Assembly (NCBI RefSeq): GCF_014202425.1
Contig: NZ_JACHGT010000012.1
Location: forward strand, 62,001 to 126,000
Direction: 5' to 3'
Source of the DNA: Phytomonospora endophytica
GTDB taxonomy: Bacteria > Actinomycetota > Actinomycetes > Mycobacteriales > Micromonosporaceae
Length of the DNA stretch: 64,000 nucleotides
Made by a program: the position numbers and the translations under genes
In this document: positions 25,851 through 34,322 of the stretch, piece after piece
Position numbering within the stretch: position 1 is the first letter of the stretch
Layout of the letters: each line of letters begins with the position of its first letter
Notes under the pieces: model-generated
The model's input: the letters and a program-made list of their open reading frames with translations, nothing else
The model's database searches: none
Told to the model about the DNA's origin: nothing

Positions 25851-26459
25851 TCAGGGTCGGCGTGAGATGACCATGAGGTATTCGCAGGGAGCGTTCGTCC
25901 GGTTGGCGAAGCCGTGTTCGGCGTCGGCCTGGAAGAACAGCGAATCGCCGCTGTTCAGGGTCTCGCTGATCCCGCCGATCGCGACGGTGAGCGTGCCTTT
26001 CAGGACCACGAGCTGCTTCTCCGTGCCCGGCGGATACGCGGGCAGCAGCCCCATGGAGACCTGGGCCGGGAGGTAGTGGACGACCATCTCGGCTCCTCCC
26101 GCGCCCGGAGCCGCCGACACCATGTGCCGCTCGAAGCCGGTCTCGGGGTCGCGGAAGACGGGCCGCTCGTTCTTGCGCATGACGACGGCCACGCCGGACG
26201 CGGCGGCGGCCGGAGCGCCGATCAGGTCGGAGAGGGCCACGTCGAGCGCGTGGGCGATCTTCGACGCGACGCCGATCGTCGGGCTCTTCTCACCGCGTTC
26301 GACCTTGGACAGCATCGCCCGGCTGACCGACGACAGCGTGGACAGCCGCTCCAGGGTCAGGCCCGCCTCCTCGCGGTGTCGCCGCACGTTCCCGCCGAAC
26401 GCGCCGGCCAGGTCGTCGCCGTGCTGTGGTTCGGCCGCGTTCTCGTCCTGCTCGACCAT
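25851..26459 (-). CDS. XRE-family regulator with C-terminal cupin domain
   Basis: A 202-residue regulator with an N-terminal lambda-repressor-like helix-turn-helix (about 24-80: R-R-H-R-E-E-A-G-L-T-L-E-R-L-S... S-R-A-M-L-S-K-V-E-R-G-E-K-S-P-T) and a cupin domain at about 120-200 (G-T-L-T-V... L-N-S-G-D-S-L-F-F-Q-A-D-A-E-H-G-F-A-N), which usually senses a small metabolite. It diverges from a metallo-beta-lactamase-fold hydrolase over 97 bp containing TCTCCT/AGGAGA inverted repeats, so autoregulation and control of that hydrolase are likely. Confidence 0.9.
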   Translation of the reverse strand: MVEQDENAAEPQHGDDLAGAFGGNVRRHREEAGLTLERLSTLSSVSRAMLSKVERGEKSPTIGVASKIAHALDVALSDLIGAPAAAASGVAVVMRKNERPVFRDPETGFERHMVSAAPGAGGAEMVVHYLPAQVSMGLLPAYPPGTEKQLVVLKGTLTVAIGGISETLNSGDSLFFQADAEHGFANRTNAPCEYLMVISRRP

Positions 26460-26504
26460 CGCGCTCCTCGATCAATGGGCACTCGCCGCCAACAGTGTAC
26501 GGTT

Positions 26505-26529
26505 TCTCCTAAAGGAGATTCGGTCTCCT
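26505..26529. promoter_or_regulatory. Putative operator of the XRE-cupin regulator
   Basis: TCTCCT (26505-26510) and AGGAGA (26513-26518) form an inverted repeat with a 2-nt spacer, and a third half-site TCTCCT follows at 26524-26529. The site lies between the divergent regulator and hydrolase genes and is the only obvious symmetrical element there. Confidence 0.6.
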
Positions 26530-26556
26530 ATTGAAGATGGACATGACGGAGGTTCC

Positions 26557-27375
26557 ATGCGTTTCCTTTCCAGCGGCCGCCTCCACGCCGCCTTCGAACT
26601 CGGCGAGCTGCGGGTGGTCTCGCTGCGCGACGGGTACATCGACATGCCGCCGACACGGCTTCGCGACGAGGACGGCTGCGCGCTCGCCGAGCTCCCCGCC
26701 GCCGTCCCGCTGGCCGGCGACAACCTGCGGCTGTCGGTCAACGCCTTCCACGTCACCGACGGCACCCGGTCGCTCCTCGTCGACACCGGCGCGTCCGACG
26801 CCTGGCACGACCCGACCATGGGCCTGATCTACGACGCGCTCGATGAAGCGGGCGTCGACCGAGCCCACATCACCGACGTGGCCATCACCCACCGGCACGA
26901 GGACCACGTCAGCGGCCTCATCGCGCCCGGCGGGGCGGAGGCCTTTCCCAAGCTGGAACGCGTGTGGATCGGCGCGGGCGACGTCTCGGTGTTCACCGGG
27001 CGGCTCGCGCCGGTCCGCGACCGCGTCATGCCCGTCGCGGAGGAGGTCGCCATCAACGACTGGGCCACCGCGATCCCGGCGCCCGGCCACACCCCCGGCC
27101 ACACCGTCTACGAGGTCGCGAGCGGCGACGGCCGCCTGCTCATCTGGGGCGACACCGTGCACGTGCCCACCCTCCAGTTCGAGCGGCCGGACGTGACCTG
27201 GGAGCTCGACGGCGACCAGCCCCAGGCCCGTGCCGCGCGAGCGGCGCTCCTCGAACGGCTGACCCTCCCGCACCACTTCGTGGCCGGCGCCCACCTCGAC
27301 TCACCCGGCATCGCCCGCGTGACCCCTTCCGGCCACGGCTACACGCTGGAGTACCTCGCGCCACCGATCGGCTGA
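26557..27375 (+). CDS. Metallo-beta-lactamase-fold hydrolase
   Basis: A 272-residue MBL-fold protein. The metal motif T-H-R-H-E-D-H is at residues 111-117 (His112, His114, Asp116, His117), with later ligands expected in G-H-T-P-G-H, W-G-D-T and A-G-A-H-L. The family includes lactonases, glyoxalase II-like and other thioester hydrolases; the closest impression is the group of cytosolic quorum-quenching-like or N-acyl hydrolases, but specificity is not assignable. ATG 26557 follows GGAGG. Divergence from an XRE-cupin regulator suggests induction by its substrate. Confidence 0.88.
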   Translation: MRFLSSGRLHAAFELGELRVVSLRDGYIDMPPTRLRDEDGCALAELPAAVPLAGDNLRLSVNAFHVTDGTRSLLVDTGASDAWHDPTMGLIYDALDEAGVDRAHITDVAITHRHEDHVSGLIAPGGAEAFPKLERVWIGAGDVSVFTGRLAPVRDRVMPVAEEVAINDWATAIPAPGHTPGHTVYEVASGDGRLLIWGDTVHVPTLQFERPDVTWELDGDQPQARAARAALLERLTLPHHFVAGAHLDSPGIARVTPSGHGYTLEYLAPPIG

Positions 27376-27388
27376 CCGAGCCGGCGAC

Positions 27389-27437
27389 ACCGGGCACACC
27401 CGCCCGAACACCGTGAAGCCGTGCGGGTGTGCCCGGT
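27389..27437 (+). terminator. Terminator after the MBL-fold gene
   Basis: Arms of 15 bp, 27389-27403 and 27423-27437 (core CCGGGCACACCCGC), pair perfectly around a 19-nt loop, shortly after the stop of the hydrolase gene. Confidence 0.75.
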
Positions 27438-27511
27438 CACTCACCCTGGACCTCAACCGGAGTTCAGGCTGTTGACTGGGCGCTACCGATCACCCCACGA
27501 CGGGAGCGACC

Positions 27512-28465
27512 ATGCGCGTCATTCGCCTGCACGAGTACGGACCGGCGCAGAACCTGCGGCTCGAAGAGGCCCCCGACCCGGCCCCCGAGGCCGGGCGCGT
27601 GCGCGTCCGGATCGCCGCTTCCGGCGTCCAGCTGCTGGAGACCTGGCTGCGTGAAGGCAAGCGGGTCGGGCCGCACCCGGCGCCGAAACTGCCCGCCGTG
27701 CTCGGCGGGGAGGTCGCGGGAGTCGTCGACGCCCTCGGCGAAGGCGTCCCGGCCGGGCTCCTCGGGCAGCGCGTCGCGCTCGGCCTCGACCACGGCGGCT
27801 ACGCCGAATACGTCCTGGCCCGGCCCGAAGACCTCCACCCGCTCCCCGCCGGACTCGGCACCGCCGAGGCCGTCGCGATGCTCAACACCGGCGTCACCGC
27901 CCACGCCGTGTGGGACCTCGCCGAAGCCGGACCGGGCGACGTCGTCCTCGTGACGGCGGCCGCCGGCGGCATCGGCGGACAACTCGTCCAGCTCGCCAAG
28001 GCCTCCGGCGCGACCGTCGTCGGCCTCGCGGGAGGCGAGGCGAAACTGCGGCTCGTGCGCGAGGCGGGCGCCGACGCCGCCGTCGACTACCGCGAACCCG
28101 GCTGGCCGGACCGCGTCGCCGAGGCCGTGGGCTCGGTGACCGTCGCCCTCGACGGCGTGGGCGGCGAGATCGCGGCCGAGGCCTGGCGACTGGCCGACCG
28201 CGGTGTCTCCTTCGGCGCCGCCGCCGACAACGGCGACATCGGCGGCGAACTGCCCGACGGCGTCCGCTCGCTGTTCACCGCACCCGTGATGGCCGACTTC
28301 GGCAACCCCGAGGCCACGCGCCGGCATGTCGCCCGCGCCTTCGCCGCGGCCGCCGAAGGTCGCGTCCGGACGCCCGTCAGCGCCTACCCGCTCGCCGAGG
28401 CCGCCGAGGCGCACCGCGCGATGGCCGCCCGCGAGACCATCGGGAAGGTCGTCCTGCTGCCTTGA
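27512..28465 (+). CDS. Quinone oxidoreductase-like MDR family protein
   Basis: A 317-residue medium-chain dehydrogenase/reductase. It lacks the zinc-binding Cys/His residues and has the quinone-reductase-like arrangement: N-terminal GroES-like domain (1-125) and Rossmann domain with A-A-A-G-G-I-G-G-Q-L-V-Q-L-A around 150-163 for NADPH. The C-terminal H-R-A-M-A-A-R-E-T-I-G-K-V-V-L is characteristic. It probably reduces quinones or enones. ATG 27512 is preceded by GGGAG. It lies on the same strand as the following VOC gene, 54 nt away. Confidence 0.9.
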   Translation: MRVIRLHEYGPAQNLRLEEAPDPAPEAGRVRVRIAASGVQLLETWLREGKRVGPHPAPKLPAVLGGEVAGVVDALGEGVPAGLLGQRVALGLDHGGYAEYVLARPEDLHPLPAGLGTAEAVAMLNTGVTAHAVWDLAEAGPGDVVLVTAAAGGIGGQLVQLAKASGATVVGLAGGEAKLRLVREAGADAAVDYREPGWPDRVAEAVGSVTVALDGVGGEIAAEAWRLADRGVSFGAAADNGDIGGELPDGVRSLFTAPVMADFGNPEATRRHVARAFAAAAEGRVRTPVSAYPLAEAAEAHRAMAARETIGKVVLLP

Positions 28466-28519
28466 CCCGGCGAGACCGACGACGGTCACCCCGGCCGGAA
28501 TCTACCTAGACTGACGAAC

Positions 28520-28900
28520 ATGGCATGCCGCATCAGTGAACTCATCCTCGACTGCGCCGACCCCGAACGGCTCGCCGCCTTCTGGAGCGAGGTCCTCGGC
28601 TACGTCGAGATCGAACGCGAGGACGACGGAAGCATCCACCTCGCACCGCCCGGCGCCGGCTTCGGCGGACCTCAGCCCACCCTGCTCCTCAGCGCCAGCG
28701 ACGACCCACGCACCGGAAAACTCCCCCTGCACCTCGACGTCAACGCCACCGACCGCGACCAGGACGCCGAACTCGAACGACTGCTCACGCTCGGCGCCGT
28801 ACCCGCCGACGTCGGCCAGACCGGCGAGGAGAGCTGGCACGTCCTGGCCGACCCCGAAGGCAACGTCTTCTGCCTCCTGCGCGCCAGGCTCGACCCCTAG
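28520..28900 (+). CDS. VOC superfamily (glyoxalase-like) protein
   Basis: A 126-residue protein of the vicinal oxygen chelate fold, glyoxalase_6-like. It has two beta-alpha-beta-beta-beta halves: L-I-L-D-C-A-D-P-E-R-L-A-A-F-W at the start and H-V-L-A-D-P-E-G-N-V-F-C-L-L near the end, the latter being the usual C-terminal motif. Function in this group ranges from resistance to isomerisation and is unknown here. Its stop shares CTAG with the convergent DUF1707 gene. Confidence 0.87.
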   Translation: MACRISELILDCADPERLAAFWSEVLGYVEIEREDDGSIHLAPPGAGFGGPQPTLLLSASDDPRTGKLPLHLDVNATDRDQDAELERLLTLGAVPADVGQTGEESWHVLADPEGNVFCLLRARLDP

Positions 28901-29409
28901 GCCCGTCCCCGGCGCTCCGCACGGCGGCGCGCGTCGGCCGCGAGCCGGTCGGCGCGCGTCACCCGCTCCCCCACCGTCAGGCTCAGGTACACCGCGCCCA
29001 GCGGCCCGGCCACCCACAGCGGCCACGGGTACCAGGTACCCGAACCGGTCAGCAGGGTCAGGAACCACACCAGCGTCGTGATCGACACCGGGATCATCCA
29101 CGACACCCACAGCCACTTGATCCACTGCGGTGTCCCGCTGAGCAGCTCCTCGGGATCGATCGACACCAGCCGCGGCCGCACGATCTCGACGTGGCCGTCG
29201 GACACGCGCGGAAGATCGGAGATGATCGGCGCGAGCTCACCGACGGTCTTGGCCTCGTAGGCCTCCCGCAGCCGCTCGTCGTACTCGGCGAGAGTCAGCC
29301 GGCCCTCGTCGATGGCGACCTTGAGCAGTTTGCTGACCAGCTCCCGATCGGCGTCCGAGATCCGCAGATTGTCGTTGCTCTCCACCGTGGCTCCGAGGGG
29401 TTCAGTCAT
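28897..29409 (-). CDS. DUF1707 membrane protein (copy 2)
   Basis: A 170-residue protein with an N-terminal DUF1707 (SHOCT-like) domain at about 15-67 (L-R-I-S-D-A-D-R-E... V-A-I-D-E-G-R-L-T-L-A-E-Y-D-E-R) and two transmembrane helices in the second half, then a basic C-terminal tail. DUF1707 proteins are common in actinobacteria and associate with the membrane; their role is unknown. The ATG lies 8 nt inside the end of the upstream paralogue (29402), so translation is coupled. Confidence 0.85.
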   Translation of the reverse strand: MTEPLGATVESNDNLRISDADRELVSKLLKVAIDEGRLTLAEYDERLREAYEAKTVGELAPIISDLPRVSDGHVEIVRPRLVSIDPEELLSGTPQWIKWLWVSWMIPVSITTLVWFLTLLTGSGTWYPWPLWVAGPLGAVYLSLTVGERVTRADRLAADARRRAERRGRA

Positions 29410-29875
29410 CGCTCTTGGCGACGTAGGCGATGGTCCGGACGATCATGATGAGGGCGACGATCCCGACCGGCCACACGAACCAGAAATCGCCGTCGTTGTC
29501 GAAGCCGTCGGTCGCCACACCGATGAACCACAGGCCCGTGACCAGCACGGACATGCCCAGCCAGCCCGTCCAGCCCTTGCGCACCGACCGGCGGTCGCGC
29601 TCGCGGCGGCGGGCCTTCTTCTCGCCCACCGGGTCGAGGGGCAGCAGCGGCGAGGTCGCCAGCCGCGACCGGCCCGCGGGCGCGGGCGGCGGCAGGTCGG
29701 TCAGCAGGGGCTTGAGCTCGGCGTAGGTCTGCGCGGCGTACGCGGCGGCGGTCCGCTCGTCGAACTCCGTCAGGTTCAGCCGGCCCTCGTTCAGCGCGAC
29801 CCGCAATCTCTCGACGACCTGTTCCCGGTCGGCGTTGGACGCCCGCATGCGGCTCTGACCGCCGTCACTGTCCAC
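29402..29875 (-). CDS. DUF1707 membrane protein (copy 1)
   Basis: A 157-residue paralogue of the following gene, with DUF1707 at about 9-62 (R-A-S-N-A-D-R-E-Q-V... A-L-N-E-G-R-L-N-L-T-E-F-D-E-R), a basic linker and two transmembrane helices. GTG 29875 is preferred because GAGGTG stands 6 nt in front; an in-frame ATG at 29902 has no ribosome binding site and adds nine residues. It follows map by about 100 nt on the same strand and is the first gene of the accessory block inserted before infA. Confidence 0.83.
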   Translation of the reverse strand: MDSDGGQSRMRASNADREQVVERLRVALNEGRLNLTEFDERTAAAYAAQTYAELKPLLTDLPPPAPAGRSRLATSPLLPLDPVGEKKARRRERDRRSVRKGWTGWLGMSVLVTGLWFIGVATDGFDNDGDFWFVWPVGIVALIMIVRTIAYVAKSDD

Positions 29876-29972
29876 TGTGTTCACCTCGTGCGTCCGTCCC
29901 ATGGTGCGTCAAGAATGCCATCGGGATGACGTCAGATGCGAGCCCGGAGCCGAGATTGGGGGGTTACCCCTA

Positions 29973-30806
29973 CTACCGCCGCGCGGCGGCGGTGACCAGA
30001 TCACCGAGGCGCCCCACGCCACCGTCGGTGGCGGTGAGCACCCACACGCCGTCGGCGCACAGACCGACCGAGTGCTCGACGTGCGCGGCGAAGGACCCGT
30101 CCGCGGTGACGACGGTCCAGGCGTCGTCGAGTTCGACGGTGTCCGGCGAACCCATGGTGATCATCGGCTCGATGGCCAGGGCCATGCCGGTCTTGAGCTT
30201 GGCGCCCTGATTGGGCTTACCGTAGTTGAGGATGTGCGGGTCCTGGTGCATCTCGGTGCCGATGCCGTGCCCGCCGTAGCCCTCGACGATGCCGTAGTCG
30301 CCGGCGGCGATCACGGCCGTCTCCACGGCGTGCGAGATGTCGGTGAGGCGCCCGCCGACGCGTGCGGCGGCGATACCCGCCCACAGCGCGTCCTCCGCGG
30401 CCGCGACCATCGCCAGCAGCGCCGGGTCGACCTCGCCGACCGGGAGCGTGATGGCCGCGTCGCCGTGCCAGCCGTCCAGGATGGCGCCGACGTCGACGGA
30501 GATGAGGTCGCCCTCGGTGAGGACCTGCTTCGGCGAGGGGATCGCGTGCACGACCTGCTCGTTCACCGAGGAGCAGATCGAGGCCGGGTAGGCCCCGTCG
30601 CCCAGGTCGTACCCCAGGAACGACGGGACCGCGCCGTGGTCGCGGATCACGGTCTCGGCGATGGTGTCGAGATCCTTCGTGGTGACGCCCGGCTTCGTGG
30701 CCTCGCGCAGGGCGTCATGGACGGCCGCGACGACCAGTCCCGCCTTGCGCATCAGCCCGATCTGCTCGGGCGTCTTGATCTCGATGTGCTCCCTGCGCCA
30801 CCCCAC
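29973..30806 (-). CDS. map: Methionine aminopeptidase type I
   Basis: Removes the initiator Met from nascent proteins. The 277-residue protein has the pita-bread fold with metal ligands Asp105, Asp116, His180, Glu213 and Glu244 at the canonical spacing and His88 as substrate-contacting residue. Length is that of type Ia enzymes without extra zinc finger. The start is GTG 30806. It is the last gene of secY-adk-map, 15 nt after adk; in most actinobacteria infA follows closely, but here the alpha block begins 11.9 kb away. Confidence 0.95.
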   Translation of the reverse strand: MGWRREHIEIKTPEQIGLMRKAGLVVAAVHDALREATKPGVTTKDLDTIAETVIRDHGAVPSFLGYDLGDGAYPASICSSVNEQVVHAIPSPKQVLTEGDLISVDVGAILDGWHGDAAITLPVGEVDPALLAMVAAAEDALWAGIAAARVGGRLTDISHAVETAVIAAGDYGIVEGYGGHGIGTEMHQDPHILNYGKPNQGAKLKTGMALAIEPMITMGSPDTVELDDAWTVVTADGSFAAHVEHSVGLCADGVWVLTATDGGVGRLGDLVTAAARR

Positions 30807-30821
30807 CGTGAAATCCCCGTC

Positions 30822-31475
30822 TTATCCGTCGTAGGAACGCAGGACGTCGAGTGCGCGAGCCGTCACGTCCTCGACCGGTCCGGTCGCGTCGATGCCGGCC
30901 AGCTTGCCCTGGGCGCTGTAGAAGCCCACCAGGGGCGCGGTCTTGTCGGCGTACTCGCGCAGCCGGTTGGCGACCGTCTCGGCCTTGTCGTCGTCGCGCT
31001 GGTACAGCTCGCCGCCGCAACGATCACAGATGCCCTCGACGGTCGTCGGGTCGAACTCCAGGTGCCAGGTCTTGCCGCACCCACCGCAGGTCCGGCGGCC
31101 CGAGAGCCGCCGGATGACCTCGTCGTCCTCGACGACCAGTTCGAGCACCAGATCGAGCTGGGTGCCCATGTCGGCGAGCATCTTGTCCAGCGTGTTGGCC
31201 TGAGGCACCGTCCGCGGGAACCCGTCGAGCAGGAACCCGTCGGTGGCGTCGGGCTCGGCCAGACGAGCGGCCACCATGTTGATGACCAGCTCGTCCGGCA
31301 CGAGATCACCGGCGTCCATGTAGCGCTTGGCCTCGATGCCCAGCTCAGTCTTCCCGGCCACGTTGGCGCGCAGAATGTCGCCGGTCGAGATCTTCGGTAT
31401 GGACAGCTGAGCGGCGATGAACTCCGCCTGCGTGCCCTTACCGGCGCCCGGGGGCCCTACGAGTACCAGTCGCAT
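30822..31475 (-). CDS. adk: Adenylate kinase (zinc LID type)
   Basis: Interconverts ATP + AMP and 2 ADP. The 217-residue protein has the P-loop G-P-P-G-A-G-K-G-T at 7-15, the AMP-binding D-G-F-P-R-T region at 84-89 and a long LID domain with Cys130, Cys133, Cys150 and Cys153, which should bind a structural zinc as in Gram-positive enzymes. It sits 32 nt after secY and 15 nt before map in the standard spc-operon tail. Confidence 0.96.
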   Translation of the reverse strand: MRLVLVGPPGAGKGTQAEFIAAQLSIPKISTGDILRANVAGKTELGIEAKRYMDAGDLVPDELVINMVAARLAEPDATDGFLLDGFPRTVPQANTLDKMLADMGTQLDLVLELVVEDDEVIRRLSGRRTCGGCGKTWHLEFDPTTVEGICDRCGGELYQRDDDKAETVANRLREYADKTAPLVGFYSAQGKLAGIDATGPVEDVTARALDVLRSYDG

Positions 31476-31507
31476 CCAACCACTCTCTCGTTCAAACGAC
31501 CCGCGCG

Positions 31508-32830
31508 CTAACGAAGGAAGCCCTCGTAGTTGCGCTGCATCAGCTGGCTCTCGATCTGCTTGACCGACTCCAGGCCGACACCGACGATGATCAGCACGGA
31601 GGTGCCGCCGAACGGGAAGTTCTGCAGGACCTGGCCGCCGCCGAGCCAGATCAGCGCAAGGTTGGGCAGGATCGCAATGATGCCAAGGTAAAGGGACCCT
31701 GGCAATGTGATCCTGTTCAAGACGTACTCAAGGTACTGCGCGGTCGGCTTGCCGGGTCGGATACCGGGTACGAAACCGCCGACCTTCTTCATGTTGTCGG
31801 CGACCTCGGTCGGGTTGAACGAGATGGCCACGTAGAAGAACGTGAAGAAGATGATCAGCAGGAAGTAGACCGTGATGTGCACCCAGCTGCTGGGCATCAC
31901 CAGGTTGTCGTTGACCCACGTGGCGAACGCGCCGGGCGTGGAGTCGAGCTGCGTGATCAGCGACGGGATGTAGAGCAGCGACGAGGCGAAGATGACCGGG
32001 ATCACCGAGGCCTGGTTGACCTTCAGCGGAATGTAGGTCGACGTGCCGCCGTACATGCGCCGGCCGATCTGGCGCTTGGCGTACTGCACCGGGATCCGCC
32101 GCTGCGACTGTTCCACGAACACCACGAGCGCGATGATGGCGATGCCGACGGCGATGATCGCGCCGAAGACGAACCAGTTGGTCGCGTCCTTGATGTTCAT
32201 GCCCTCGGTGGGGAGGCGCGCGGCGATGTTGGTGAAGATCAGGATCGACATGCCGTTGCCGACACCCCGGTCGGTGATGAGCTCACCGAACCACATGATG
32301 ACCGCGGTACCGGCGGTCATCGTCATGACCAGGACCGTCAGCGTGAGCCAGTCCGGGATCTTCTCGTTGACCGGCACGACATCGCGCGGGCAGTTGGCGA
32401 ACATCTGGCCGCCGCGCGCCAGCGCGACGTAACCGGAGGCCTGGAGGACCGCGAGGCCCAGCGTCAGGTACCGGGTGTACTGGGTGATCTTCGCCTGGCC
32501 GGGCTGCCCCTCCTTCTTGAGGGACTCCAGCCGCGGGATCACCACCGTCAGGAGCTGCAGGATGATGCTCGCGGTGATGTAGGGCATGACGCCCAGCGCG
32601 AACACCGACAGCTGAAGCAGGGCGCCACCGGAGAACAGGTTCAACAGGGTGAAGACGTCTGTCGACTTGTCCTCGCTGGCGAGGTTAAGGCAGTACTGGG
32701 CGTTCTCATACGACACGCCAGGACTGGGCAGCTGGGCCCCGAACCGGTACAGCGCGAGGATGAAGAGCGTGAACAGGATCTTCTTACGCAGATCGGGGGT
32801 CCGAAAGGCGCTGAAGAAGGCGGAGAGCAA
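31508..32830 (-). CDS. secY: Preprotein translocase subunit SecY
   Basis: The channel-forming subunit of the Sec translocon in the cytoplasmic membrane. The 440-residue protein has ten transmembrane helices; characteristic stretches are [13 protein letters not shown], the plug-region start, and the cytoplasmic loop with [14 protein letters not shown]. The start is TTG 32830 after AGGAGG. A terminator after rplO and 225 bp of intergenic DNA precede it, so secY-adk-map probably has its own promoter. Confidence 0.97.
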   Translation of the reverse strand: MLSAFFSAFRTPDLRKKILFTLFILALYRFGAQLPSPGVSYENAQYCLNLASEDKSTDVFTLLNLFSGGALLQLSVFALGVMPYITASIILQLLTVVIPRLESLKKEGQPGQAKITQYTRYLTLGLAVLQASGYVALARGGQMFANCPRDVVPVNEKIPDWLTLTVLVMTMTAGTAVIMWFGELITDRGVGNGMSILIFTNIAARLPTEGMNIKDATNWFVFGAIIAVGIAIIALVVFVEQSQRRIPVQYAKRQIGRRMYGGTSTYIPLKVNQASVIPVIFASSLLYIPSLITQLDSTPGAFATWVNDNLVMPSSWVHITVYFLLIIFFTFFYVAISFNPTEVADNMKKVGGFVPGIRPGKPTAQYLEYVLNRITLPGSLYLGIIAILPNLALIWLGGGQVLQNFPFGGTSVLIIVGVGLESVKQIESQLMQRNYEGFLR

Positions 32831-32991
32831 CTCATTCCTCCTGCGCGGCGGGGCCTGGGGGCCAGGCAGTGGCGTCGGTCACGGGCATTGGACGCAGCGA
32901 CCGGTGAATCCGGCCGAACATCCACGAACTTGTGACGGGGTGCACAAGCCCGGCTTTACTGTCGCAGGACTTTAACAGCCCCGAGGTACGA

Positions 32992-33031
32992 CCGGGGGCT
33001 CCCCTTCGTGTCAACGAAAGGGAACCCCCGG
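32992..33031 (-). terminator. Terminator after rplO
   Basis: A long hairpin (CCGGGGG paired with CCCCCGG, then TCCC/GGGA and TTCG/CGAA, with two C-A mismatches and a 6-nt loop) starts 25 nt beyond the rplO stop. It separates the ribosomal genes from secY. Confidence 0.8.
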
Positions 33032-33055
33032 TGATTGTCTTCACTTCACGTCGCT

Positions 33056-33505
33056 CTACTTGCCGACCACGGTGACCGAACCGCCGGCGGCGGCGATCTT
33101 GTCCTTGGCGGAAGTCGAGAACGCGTGTGCGCTGACCTGCAGTGTCACGCCGTCCAGCTCGCCCGAGCCGAGCACCTTGACCGGCTGGCCCTTGCGGACC
33201 GCGCCCGAGGCGACGAGCTCGTCGGGACCGATCTGCCCGCCCTTGGGGAACAGCTCGGCCAGCTTGTCCAGGTTCACGACCTGGTAGACGACCTTGAACT
33301 TGTTCTTGAAGCCCTTGAGCTTCGGCAGCCGCATGTGGAGGGGCATCTGCCCACCCTCGAAGGCGGCCGGAACGTTCTTGCGGGCCTTCGTACCCTTGGT
33401 ACCGCGGCCGGCGGTCTTACCCTTCGAACCCTCACCGCGACCGACGCGGGTCTTGGCGGTGTTCGAGCCCGGAGCCGGGCGCAGGTGGTGGATCTTGACC
33501 GTCAT
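33056..33505 (-). CDS. rplO: 50S ribosomal protein L15
   Basis: L15 binds 23S rRNA domains late in 50S assembly. The 149-residue protein has the Gly/Arg/Lys-rich N-terminal extension ([16 protein letters not shown]) and a globular L18e/L15P domain containing [12 protein letters not shown]. The ATG follows the rpmD stop by 2 nt. A terminator follows the gene. Confidence 0.97.
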   Translation of the reverse strand: MTVKIHHLRPAPGSNTAKTRVGRGEGSKGKTAGRGTKGTKARKNVPAAFEGGQMPLHMRLPKLKGFKNKFKVVYQVVNLDKLAELFPKGGQIGPDELVASGAVRKGQPVKVLGSGELDGVTLQVSAHAFSTSAKDKIAAAGGSVTVVGK

Positions 33506-33507
33506 GG

Positions 33508-33690
33508 TTAGTCGACCTCCTCAACCGAGACGAGGTGCGTCACGGTCGCGATCATGCCCCGGATCTCCGGGCGGTCTTCCTTGACGACCACGTCGTTGAT
33601 CCGCTTCAAGCCGAGGCTGCGAAGCGTGTGGCGCTGGTTCTGCTTGTTCCCGATCACCGAACGGCGCTGGGTGACTTTGAGTCGAGCCAT
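33508..33690 (-). CDS. rpmD: 50S ribosomal protein L30
   Basis: L30 is a small 23S rRNA-binding protein. The 60-residue product shows the conserved V-T-Q-R-R-S-V-I-G... [14 protein letters not shown] pattern and the final beta strand with [11 protein letters not shown]. Its length is typical. It lies 17 nt downstream of rpsE and 2 nt upstream of rplO. Confidence 0.97.
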   Translation of the reverse strand: MARLKVTQRRSVIGNKQNQRHTLRSLGLKRINDVVVKEDRPEIRGMIATVTHLVSVEEVD

Positions 33691-33707
33691 GTCTATGCCA
33701 CCCCCGC

Positions 33708-34322
33708 TTACTGCTCGACGCCGGCCATGGCGCGCAGCATGGCGGCCGGGGCGACGTCCTCAAGCGGCAGGCCGCGGCGCTTGGCCACGTCCTCGGGCGA
33801 TTCCAGGCTCTTCAGCGCCTTCACCGTGGCGTGCACGATGTTGATCGAGTTGCTCGATCCCAGGCTCTTGCTGAGGATGTCGTGGATGCCGGCGCACTCC
33901 AGCACCGCGCGAACCGAACCACCGGCGATGACGCCGGTACCGGCCGAGGCGGGCTTGAGCATGACGACGCCGGCGGCGTCCTCACCGATGATGGGGTGCG
34001 GGATGGTCGCGCCGATCCGCGGCACCTTGAAGAAGTTCTTCTTGGCCTCTTCGACACCCTTGGCGATCGCCGCGGGCACCTCCTTGGCCTTCCCGTAGCC
34101 GACGCCGACGGTGCCGTTGCCGTCGCCCACCACGACGAGCGCGGTGAAGCTGAACCGGCGGCCACCCTGGACGACCTTGGCTACGCGGTTGATCGAGACG
34201 ACGCGTTCGATGTGCGGAGTCTTCTCCGCAGCACCGCCGCGGCCGCCGTCGCGACGGTCACGGCGTCCGCGGCCTTCGCCGCCACCCGCCGTTCCGCCGC
34301 CCGTGCGCTGCTGAGCTGCCAT
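33708..34322 (-). CDS. rpsE: 30S ribosomal protein S5
   Basis: S5 lines the mRNA entry tunnel and affects translational accuracy. The 204-residue product has a Gly/Arg-rich N-terminal extension of about 35 residues, the double-stranded RNA-binding domain ([19 protein letters not shown]), then the S5 C-terminal domain. In nearly all bacteria it follows rplR directly; here 880 bp of non-coding repetitive DNA and terminator hairpins intervene, so a local promoter is needed. Immediately upstream is a lower-GC stretch with TATAGC, a weak -10 candidate. Confidence 0.97.
   Translation of the reverse strand: MAAQQRTGGGTAGGGEGRGRRDRRDGGRGGAAEKTPHIERVVSINRVAKVVQGGRRFSFTALVVVGDGNGTVGVGYGKAKEVPAAIAKGVEEAKKNFFKVPRIGATIPHPIIGEDAAGVVMLKPASAGTGVIAGGSVRAVLECAGIHDILSKSLGSSNSINIVHATVKALKSLESPEDVAKRRGLPLEDVAPAAMLRAMAGVEQ

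Noticed and set aside
18420-29902. Mobile element origin of the map-infA island
   Set aside because: No transposase, integrase, terminal inverted repeats or tRNA target site was found, so a mobile-element label is not supported.
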